From positions 62,001 to 126,000 of the forward strand of contig WHUX01000047.1 in the NCBI GenBank assembly GCA_015179025.1: a stretch of 64,000 bases of DNA, in the 5' to 3' direction. This stretch comes from Terfezia claveryi. Lineage: Eukaryota > Ascomycota > Pezizomycetes > Pezizales > Pezizaceae. This document shows, piece by piece, positions 55,600-64,000 of this stretch. A program made the position numbers and the translations under genes. Under the pieces are notes generated by a model. The model had not been told where the DNA came from. It ran no database searches and worked only from the letters and a program-made list of their open reading frames with translations. Numbering within the stretch: the first letter of the stretch is position 1; the number at the start of each line of letters is the position of its first letter.

Positions 55600-56679
55600 A
55601 AAGTTATGACGGTACTTAAGGTATATAGAGTGTTGTCTTGATTCCCGGAAAAACCCAAGCAAATAATTCTAGTCTCTATGGTATGAAGAGCTGTGGTATA
55701 TCATACTAGGCATCCAATGACATCCAAGGGTGAAATCTAAGTGCTCGGTAAATACATACGATTCAGTAGTCTGTCGGCCAGACCAACGATTCAGTATATA
55801 GGGCCCTCGGTTGGTGTTCGTGACGACAAGCGCTTTACATGTGTTGTATATTTGTCCAACTGAGCTAACTCTGGATGTTATAAAATGTAGTGGAAGCGGC
55901 TGTAATTCCTGTGTTGGAAAATAGCAATTGAGGATGCCATGGATGGGTCAGCATTTTGATATCGGCTTTTGAATAATCTTGTAGAGCAACTTTGTAGCAT
56001 GGCGACGGTTTTATCCTGAACCTGGGCAATGTTACGCTTTTTGATTGCATGCAGTTGAGCCAGGACACTTGATGTCGCCTACAAATATCAAATATATAAA
56101 CAAGTCTTGTTCCAGTCGTCCTCCTCCGCACCTCCTTCTCAAGAAGACATAATTCTTGTTGCAAGCGATTCTGCTTAGCCGGTCTATCTAATTTCTAGCT
56201 ACTTCACTTCATTGCGTACCTCACTTCTTTATATCTACTATATATCCGTATCTATGTACAAAGAGCATCGACTACACCCTGCTGGACGAGCCCACTTGGT
56301 CGATCTCAACGACCAGAGGGTTTCCGTCGTCGGAGAAAACAGCGATTTACAGAGTGGAACGAGCGGAGCACGAATACTACTTTTCGGGCTCAATTGAAGT
56401 GAGCTACACAATCCTCCAGAGGGTCGCTCAGGCTCTAGGCTCCATAGACGTATAGACTTCAAAAAAAGAAAAAAAAAACCTCAAGGCTTCTGCAAAGCAA
56501 CTGGCGGTCCCTTACAGGCCAAGGAATGAAACCCCGGATCCCGCGCAACTACCAACACCGGGCCCTACACCCAGTGGTATATTGCCTACGATCTTCAAGA
56601 AGAGATTAGGGGGAATGCTCAGCAAAAGCAAAGAGGAGGAGGAGGAGAAGGAGGAGGAGGAGGAGGGGCAAGTTCCAGC
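55600..56679. other. No intact gene
   Basis: A motif CGTATAGACTTC followed by an A-rich tract lies at 56450-56480 and resembles TGTATAGACTC plus A-run at 58167-58195. These may be 3' ends of a second LINE family. No intact gene is seen. Confidence 0.4.
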
Positions 56680-57609
56680 TTGGAGGAGGAGTCCTTTAGA
56701 CTATGGGTGAAGAAAGGAAATCCAACAGGGTTTCTTGACAGAAATGATGAGGCGGAGGTAGATGGATGGGGTAGGGAGGAGAAGAAGAAAAGGTTCAGTT
56801 CTATGAACCGTGGAGAAAGAAAGACAGTAGCATTATTTTTACTTCGACATATTGTAAGCCTGGTGGAAGGGGAGGGGGCACCAGAAGGCATTGACTTCAA
56901 CTTCGTTCAACCAATTTTAGAAGAGGATGGATCGGTGGATTTTGAGGTGAGGGATGACCTATCCAAAGTAGGGAAACAGAGTTAGAGAGGGAGATTGGAA
57001 TTCTTATGGACCAAGTAAGAACCTTTCAACAAGGGGAGATGTCGAGAAGGAATTAGTGGAAACTAAGAAGACACAGGTATCAATAGTGGTGCTATTGAAT
57101 GAGGCATGGAGGGAGTTGCAGAAACTGAGGGAGGAGTTGAGGGAAGAGAAGAGGAAGATGGTTAAGCGAGAGGAGTTACTAATCTGCAGTTGGACCAGGC
57201 AGCGGAAGAAGGGGAGAAGATGCAGGTAGAGGCTGCAGTACAGACAGAGGTAGCCATTGAGGAGAGGGGAGCAAGAGACAGTGAGGATGTTGCGATGGTA
57301 GATAGGTCGAACATGTATGAAGACCTATCTGGGTATGAGGATGAGGATGAGGCTCCGGTAGTAGTAGTACCTCCAATTACCAAAAAACAGGCTGCACCAC
57401 GTCCGGCAGAAAAGGCTGGGAGGAAATCCCGACCAGCCAAAATACCCCCGCAGAAGGCATCACCTAATAGCAAATTGGCAAAGGGGAGTCCAGAAACCCG
57501 TGGCAGATATTATACAGGATGTAGTAGTGAGAGGGATTATGGGGGGCACATTGGCTCTTTGGAGGTAACCAGTGTAAGATTACGAGGTTATGCAGCGAAG
57601 GAATCGTGA
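56680..57609 (+). pseudogene. Decayed coding region, possibly LINE ORF1-like
   Basis: Two long frames (56680-56985 and 57190-57609) and GAG-rich sequence before them (EEEEEKEEEEEG) read as pieces of one acidic/basic protein. The second has acidic stretches (SGYEDEDEAP) and a Lys/Pro-rich segment (RKSRPAKIPPQK). They are separated by stops and frame changes (56985-57190). No zinc knuckle is seen. It sits about 0.6 kb upstream of an A-tailed motif at 58167-58195, which suggests a retroelement ORF1, but this is weak. Confidence 0.3.
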
Positions 57610-59732
57610 AGAAAATTGTGTGTGTATTCAGATATGAGAGCGAAGATGAGAGCTATCAAAGGTATCGCTATAGACTTAATTGCTATGGTCCTTGTGTTCT
57701 ATATCCCTATATCCTGCGACAGATTCCAGCCCTTTTTATCCTTTCTCGAGGTATCTCAATTAGCCATATTGGGACGACTGGTTTCATACCATGAATGTCC
57801 CAATTAGCCATTCCCAGCTACCTGCATTTCCCGTGATCTTGTGCCACGTGAGAGTGTTTCCTACAACCAGAGACTTGGGATAGTCACCAGCTCCGCGGTT
57901 GTGTTACTTGACAGGAAGTTAGCCGTTGGGAGTCACCTGAAAATGAGGGGACGCTGGCTCCCTATTGAGGCTTATGAGTTTGAGAGAGGAAAGAAGAGGG
58001 TGGATTTGCGCAGTGACCAGCAAGGGGCTTTTACCTTGTCCGGCATTTCGCACCACAATGCAGTTTTATGGGTGTGTGCGGGTCTTCTATAGTTGTTTCA
58101 GGGTTGTTGTTTTGCTCGTTGTTCCGTGAGCGTACCGGGTCTTTTAAGATTGGGAACGGTACCACAGATGTATAGACTCTTTTAAAAAAAAAAAAAGTTA
58201 TATATCTAGATTTTACTCAGTTAGGTAATTATGAGCTCCGGGTTCTCACGGCTGGCCTGGGCCATCTGCCAGCCAGGCCTCTCGCGGATATTGTGTTCTC
58301 GTGGGTGGCCCGCCACATAGGACTAGGCTGTCCGGCGCTCTACAGATTGTGAATCAATCAATCAATACGCACTCTCCTCGTTGTGCTCACTGCTACACTC
58401 CACGCTTCATACCATCCGCTGGCGCACACGCTCTTGCTACCTATCAAGCTGATTATTCCCGCTTATATTCTTATCCATTAATAAATTCCCTAAGGGCACA
58501 TTCAGATTTGTCAACACACTTCGTAGATATGTACCGGTACTCTCTGACCCAAATTGAAGGAATCTACTAATTAACAACCTTAAACAAGTGCGGACAACTA
58601 TGAGCGGCGCCAATAGCTCCACCACCTAGAAAACCATCCTCGGTCTCACACACAATGCCGCTAACGGTGCTACTTGCGGACCTCAAGCCCTCCTCTCACA
58701 CGCTATCGGGACATTCTAGCTACGGCCTAGAAATGCAGAAGAGCAAAAAGACAAAATCACCAGCTTCCTTGTAATTCTCTGGTTCTTTCTATTACTTGGC
58801 TATTTTCATCTTTAAATTTAGAGTGTAGTTACTGAATACTGTCTTTTATATGTCAGGTTGTTTAACTTGTATGGTATTTCGATATAAGAATCAAGTTATC
58901 ACAATATACCCCTACGTCCGACATTCTTTATATCGAGAATCTATTGTATGAACTCCCCACACTGTTGATAGATGTGGATAACAGTTGAAGGAATCATGTT
59001 TATGACTGATCCCAAATGGAAGTTTGGTGGAATGGTCTTTGAGAAGGCATGCTTTAGTGTGGCAGTAGGGGAGCTGGTTGTTTCGAAAGTGCACCACATT
59101 TGAGAGAGTCTCATTGTGATTGATATGGCATATTAAGGATAAGTCTATAGAACTACGTGGAGTGACAGGTTCTCACGCAAACCCACGCCCTTCGAGAACG
59201 TATGACTTCCCTTCCCAGGTCCCAGGTTGACACCACTATCCATGCCTTTCTGAATCAACTGAAGGCTTCTTCTCGGTTTGCTTAGGGCAGAAGCAAAGGG
59301 GACAGTTTAGGCTTACACTAATATGTACCAAAGAACGTCGCTCACAAAATGCGCAACTCATAGTGGGCCGGTGGCCCTGGAGCCTTCTCTATGAGTCTGT
59401 TGCCTTCCTAATTGGTTACCAACCCTCTAGGCATTAACATATATTCTGCATGTGTCGCAAACTGCTACCTATGGTGGCTCATATTGGGGCTGCCGTATGT
59501 TCTGGATAGTTCGTGTATCATCTCCATACGCAAGTATATAATCGCCCTCAAAGCAAATTCTTCCAATCTACAGCCACCATCTCATTAGCCAAAGTCGCAA
59601 GCAACAATTTCATTCCCCGTAACTAACTCCGATAGCGCTATAGTGTGTTATAACACTTATACTGAGGGGTGAACATTATAGGCGCATAAGAGCCCAGACG
59701 GAAAAGCAACGGCAACAGCCCACCAGTCCCAT
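57610..59732. other. No intact gene; possible retroelement ends
   Basis: TGTATAGACTCTTTT plus an A-run lies at 58167-58195. A GC-rich hairpin (GGCTGGC...GCCAGCC) and AATCAATCAATCAAT near 58351-58366 look like 3' ends of non-LTR elements. Frames at 57841-58092 and 58301-58570 are unsupported. Nothing else seen. Confidence 0.4.
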
Positions 59733-60245
59733 ATGCCTTCCCAAACGGCTTCAAATAGCTCAGAAGATACTTGCTTCCGTGATGCGATAGGCGATGCAAG
59801 AGAAGAATTACAGGCCGACCTCGAAACAGCAGAAATGCAGCTACAAGAAGCAATGGTAGTCCTCTCAGATCGCGAAATAAAAGTTCAATGGGCCTTGGGA
59901 AAGTTGAAATCCAAAACAAAGACCTTTACCAAGGCTATCATCGACTATCCGGCTAACCACACGGAATCGGACGGCGAGCCTATCGAGGCAATTTCGGATG
60001 ACGAGAAACAGAATAGTGATAGTATCAAGGAGTTGGAGCTCCAGAGGTGGAGGGAGGAGTGGGCGTACGGAATTTGGCTGGAGGAATACTTACGAGCGGC
60101 AAGCAAACGTTGCATGGCAATGGAGAGGGTGGTTTATGCGGAGCAGAAGAAGTATGCGAGGGTGAAGAGGTGTTGGGAGTTGGAGTGTAAAGCCACTGAG
60201 CTGAACGAGTCACCATCGGCAAAGCCCATTGAGTTCGAGATGTAA
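59733..60245 (+). CDS. Coiled-coil protein, unknown function
   Basis: A single-exon frame of 170 aa with ATG at 59733. The N-terminus is Ser/Thr-rich (MPSQTASNSSED). From about residue 18 the sequence is mostly helical and charged (DAREELQADLETAEMQLQEA), consistent with a coiled coil. An acidic loop follows (NHTESDGEPIEAISDDEKQN), then a second helix rich in Trp, Arg and Glu (ELQRWREEWAYGIWLEEYLRAASKRC). No membrane segment, signal peptide or catalytic motif. The heptad-like pattern and unbroken frame favour a real protein. The family is unknown to me. Confidence 0.55.
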   Translation: MPSQTASNSSEDTCFRDAIGDAREELQADLETAEMQLQEAMVVLSDREIKVQWALGKLKSKTKTFTKAIIDYPANHTESDGEPIEAISDDEKQNSDSIKELELQRWREEWAYGIWLEEYLRAASKRCMAMERVVYAEQKKYARVKRCWELECKATELNESPSAKPIEFEM

Positions 60246-60757
60246 TTAAAGTACTTACTCGGAGTTTATCCCTTTACATAGTTTTGTGAGAATATAAATA
60301 CATCCAAGTCGTAATCCTGCGGTTTTTAACGATTATAGCCCAAAATCTAGTAACGTATTGTTGATATATTGTACCTTGATGAATAATGGGTAACAGGACT
60401 TGATAGAGGGGCTTTCCCAGTCCAATTTCACCTCCTTCTCTATATACACTACATATCAGTCGCATGCTCTATATTCAACTAGAATCACAAATACCTGCTC
60501 TTGCGCTTCTAAGCTTGATATAATAGTACCAGAGAATTAGAACCACCTTTTTTTTTGTTTTTTTTTTAAAAAAAAATAAAAAATAAAAAACCTATTACTC
60601 GTATGCGGCCGCCATGATGGACTTCAAAGGGTCAGCTGAGGAAATTAAATTTTTAAGCACAGAAAATCCTAAGAAGACTCTGAATAAAACCCCCACTCTT
60701 TGTCCACTATAGCGATCGAACAATATTCCCCCCACCCTCCCTCCCAAAAAGAAGAAG

Positions 60758-60791
<34 letters not shown>

Positions 60792-61500
60792 ACGGTCAAC
60801 ATCTCATCGAAACTGAGCCATGGAATTTCATAAATTCCCTCTCCATGACCGCTATCTATTTTACACACAACTCCCGTTTTGAGGGCTACGCCGCAGCGAA
60901 AATACCCCATGGTATGGAGGTGTCACTTTAGAATCTCTAAGTCTTCTATAATAAATCTCTTAAAGGAGTTTTATTGATTAACAAGAAGTTATTTTAGGTG
61001 TATCTATAATTATAGATATAGAGAGCTTTTATAACTTAATAGAAGATCTTATTCCTTATTCTCTTTATAATTCTTCTTTAAGATCATGTTTATATATTAC
61101 CTACATTATGCCAAGCCTATCTACCTAGTTGGCTCTGCTATATATAATATGTAGTGAGTCTAGTTAAATACTTTATAATAAGACATAGCTTTTTCTAGTC
61201 GATGCGACTAGAGGCTTGGCACGAGACTAGCTTTAGCCTTACGTAGGTAAGCAGGTAAACAGACATTTCATCACACAATTCTCAGGAACTTTTTCCGTAA
61301 ATAAACAAACGTTGGTGCGATACTCTCACCACATCCGCAACCACAAACAACAACACTCTACGAAGCTCTACCATACCCATACACAACCCCCACTGTGTGT
61401 TATTCTCCCCGATTTCTTTGCGTAGTCTGACTCCTTAGTTGCCATCTCCATCGTGCGGTGACTCCGCCTGTGCCCACGCTCGCGCAAATCTCCCGCCCTC
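60246..61500. other. Intergenic with A/T tracts and a LINE tail scrap
   Basis: A minus-strand LINE tail scrap (CCTATTACTCGTATGCGGCCGCC plus strand, preceded by A/T runs) lies at about 60549-60620, in this entry as a weak call. A run of 30 A lies at 60758-60787. A CTAGTC-GATGC-GACTAG hairpin lies at 61195-61211, next to a GTCTGG-like motif (GAGGCTTGGCACGAGACTA) at 61211-61229. Confidence 0.45.
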
Positions 61501-63838
61501 ATGGCAAGCAGCCCGCTCTCCGTATCTGGGCATGAATATGTCTCCGATCCCATATCTTCACTCTCCGACAGACATACTTCAGTATCTACTCCACCCGCCA
61601 CCGTGCGCGATTCCGTAGACTCCGGTATGTGCCTGTTTCGTGCTTATAGCCTGTTTCTTTCCATAAATATCCCCCCCCACCCCCCCCCTCTCACATTTGA
61701 AACTAACCCGTGCCTCCTCAGCCCCCCTCCCAGCGCTCCATGCGCTCCAAACCTCCACCCCTTGTAAGCGCAAAGCAGTTAGCATCCCTCTCTCCCTCGA
61801 ACTCGACCGTGGCTACATCGGCTCCGCAAAGCGCCACCACCGCTCCGCAAAACACGTCACACCCCTTATTGCCTCAGAACTCGTTCAGGCTACACACTAC
61901 TCTGCCACCTTTGCGGAAGACTTTCTCCTCCGCGACTCCTGGAACCTTCATGTCCCTGAGGCAGACATCCTTCTTGCGGCTATTACACGATCCTTGCCTC
62001 CTGCCGACAAGGTGCGATACCATCGGAAGACAGGGCAGTACACCTGCAGCCCCCCCTACTCAAACGCCATATATCCTGAGTGGTTCTGCCGCATTGCAAA
62101 TGCAATCCGCAATGCGAATAATCCCACCCTAGCTGCGGTTCACTCAACGTGGAAATGCACCAAGGACACCGCTCCCACCGGTACGCGCAATGGGGGATTA
62201 CGCCCCGACTTTATTCTTACGGTAGATGATAATGCCACGAGTAGTAGCGCAACTCCAACATGGGACTCTATCCTAGTGGTTGGCGAGCACCAGTCAAAAG
62301 GCTCCCAGCCCTTCACCCAACTTGCCCGGTATGCGGAACAGGTCTTCATTGCGCAACCCTTCCGCACTGCAGTCCTTGGTATCATCACATCAAATACTGG
62401 TCCACGACTCACATTCTGGAGATTCGACCGAGCGGGTGCTATAGGATCAATGGACTTAGATTATCAATCTACTAGTCGCCAATTATGCACTATTGTTCGC
62501 TGCCTATACGCAATCCCGTTGTTGCCTCCGGAGGCGGTTGGGTTTCACATTAGTAGTATTATTACCAATCTCCCACCTGAAAACAGCTTTCCACTCAATG
62601 ATTCTCTCCCGTGGAAGATGCGCATGTCGCCAGCCACGCTGTATGAAGGCGAAGCGTTAATGAATAGTCTTCTCTTCATCGCCCCTGGAATCGTTACTCG
62701 TGGCACTCGCGTATGGAGTGGTACGCTTGGTGGTACCTCTGTCGCAATCAAATACAGTTGGCGGAGTAGCACACGGCCCCCGGAGGCATCTCTTTACCAG
62801 CTTGCAGCCTCCCACCATGTGATCGGGCTCGCTACTCTAGTTGCCTATGATACCTACGAGGATATCGCTATCAATGTGCGCTTCGATCATGCCCTAGTAT
62901 CATCTCCACTTGTCGACAGACCTATAAAAATACATAATCGCCACCTCACCCGCACTATCCTCACCCCCATCGGCAGAGCAATTGGTGGTGAAAACCTATC
63001 TCCATTACAGGTTGCCCAAGGGTTGTTTGCGGGGTTAGTCGGTCATGCATCGTTGTACTTTGATGGAGGGATACTGCATAGAGATGTATCACCGTATAAT
63101 ATTATATACACAAACAAACCCCAAGTTGCCGTTCACGAATGGATTCTAGGAGGGAACAGGGAGGCAGATGTTATTGGGGGGACCATGATGCATTTGCATG
63201 GAGCGCTAATTGATCTAGACTATGCCATTGAGCTAGATTCTACAGAGGGACGATCATCAGCTGCTGCAGATCGTACTGGGACGTATCCGTTTATTGCGAT
63301 GGGGGTGTTGGGCAAAGGAGAAATACATCGATATAGACATGATCTTGAGAGTTTCCTGTATGTATTGTTGTGGGTATGTTGTTATCCCGTGACACCAGAC
63401 CCCAACTCTGAGAAGAGGGACATTATGGACAATATCTGGCCGCGCTCGCATCCTTTAAAGACATGGATATTTGAGGATGAGCAGACAGTTACAGCACACA
63501 AGGTGATGAACATAGTCCAGGATGAGGAGAGGTTTGAGGGGTTGTTGGGGCGGTTCAGAGTGGGGTTTGAGGGGTTCAAAGACATTGCTAGGGGGTGGAG
63601 GAAGACATTATGGGGGCTAGAGGGGACCCCGCTATGTGTAGTTCTGCCGGAGGGTGAGAGGGATATGGGAGGCGAGGGTACGGGTGGGATAGAGGCTGCA
63701 AGCAGAGAAAAGCGGTATTGGTTGTTGCATAACGAGGTGAGGATGGGAGTGATTGACAGAGAGGCATTTTGCGAGGCAAGGGATGCCTTGCAGGGGTTGG
63801 TTGAGTTATTGGCGCCGCCGGGAGAGGGTGTATTATAA
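61501..63838 (+). CDS. FunK1-type fungal protein kinase-like
   Basis: Exon 1 is 61501-61624 (ATG at 61501), the intron is 61625-61721 (97 nt, donor GTATGT, CTAAC branch, acceptor CTCAG), and exon 2 is 61722-63838; phases match. The protein is 746 aa. The N-terminal third has an acidic/Ser region and a domain with GGLRPDFIL and ILVVGEHQSKG, typical of the region before the kinase in the FunK1 family. The kinase part has GTRVWSGTLGG and VAIKYSW (glycine loop and lysine), the catalytic loop HRDVSPYNI (H494, D496, N501), and IDLDYA at 538-543 as the metal-binding site (DLD instead of DFG, normal for this family). The segment GTYPFIAMGVL and HRYRHDLESFLYVLLWV follow, as in FunK1 proteins. All key residues are present, so catalysis is plausible. 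Biological role is unknown. Confidence 0.9.
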
Positions 63839-64000
63839 AACTAAGCGTAATTATAGAATTTTGTTACAAGCATTTTTCCGTTGTTACAAGAACAAAATCG
63901 CTATAGTTAAGGCCAGATACTGACCGCCCTCACTCATACAAATTCTATAGGCACATTACTTGGATTTTGTGCAATATTCTTATTTTAAAAAAAAAAAAAA
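63839..64000. other. 3' flank, window end
   Basis: TTGTTACAAG motifs are repeated twice near 63863-63890. The window ends in an A-run (63987-64000), which could be the poly-A of another retroelement beyond the edge. Nothing else seen. Confidence 0.4.

Noticed and set aside
55175..55609. A 144-codon open frame on the plus strand
   Set aside because: It overlaps the split tRNA gene and its terminator. Its composition follows the C-rich then G-rich DNA, and it has no domain.

Overview
The window looks like genomic DNA of a filamentous ascomycete fungus (Pezizomycotina). The evidence is short GT-AG introns (52-97 nt) with CTAAC/CTGAC-type branch points, long gene-poor stretches, non-LTR retrotransposons, a Fot1/pogo-type DNA transposon, and gene families typical of such fungi: a FunK1-type kinase, a DUF3712-like membrane protein, an aegerolysin-like protein and a secreted peptidylarginine deiminase. 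I cannot name the species. Host genes are sparse, and roughly a quarter to a third of the window is recognisably transposon-derived or otherwise repetitive.

Region by region. 1-4 kb holds no clear gene but carries three tandem fold-back palindromes (1.7-2.05 kb). 4.26-6.18 kb is a secreted peptidylarginine deiminase with one intron and an apparently intact catalytic set. 7.2-7.9 kb (minus) is a two-exon single-pass membrane protein that I do not recognise. 10.7-12.5 kb is mobile-element debris: a 24-bp minisatellite, the tail of an integrase-type element and two LINE 3' fragments. 13.8-14.26 kb (minus) is an aegerolysin-like protein. 18.97-20.13 kb is a SPRY-domain protein with a PPAY motif, resembling Rsp5 adaptors, and 21.6-23.2 kb is a basic, Ser-rich protein of unknown function.

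24.2-29.05 kb is a stack of nested insertions. An old LINE RNase H fragment is split by a second LINE copy, which is itself split by a 799-bp terminal-inverted-repeat element. A third LINE tail and an opposite-strand LINE follow. 29.9-31.0 kb (minus) is a four-exon DUF3712/LEA-like membrane protein. 35.94-38.17 kb is an almost complete Fot1/pogo transposon with 42-bp inverted repeats and a DD35D transposase broken by one frameshift and several stops. 39.1-45 kb has five more LINE copies, several with clear target-site duplications. One sits inside a probable intron of a large gene (44.9-47.4 kb) whose protein has N-terminal membrane segments and two kinds of tandem duplication.

50.76-52.07 kb is a decayed mitochondrial acyl-CoA dehydrogenase gene. 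52.7-53.95 kb (minus) is a type I membrane glycoprotein. 55.26-55.59 kb contains both halves of a tRNA gene separated by about 260 nt and followed by a Pol III terminator. The right end has a coiled-coil protein (59.7-60.2 kb) and a FunK1-type kinase (61.5-63.8 kb).

No cluster, operon or shared pathway is evident among the host genes; they look like independent loci in a repeat-rich region. The least explained signals are the split tRNA gene, the dispersed GTCTGGTTGGCAC palindromic element and the covarying stem-loops in the LINE 3' tails.
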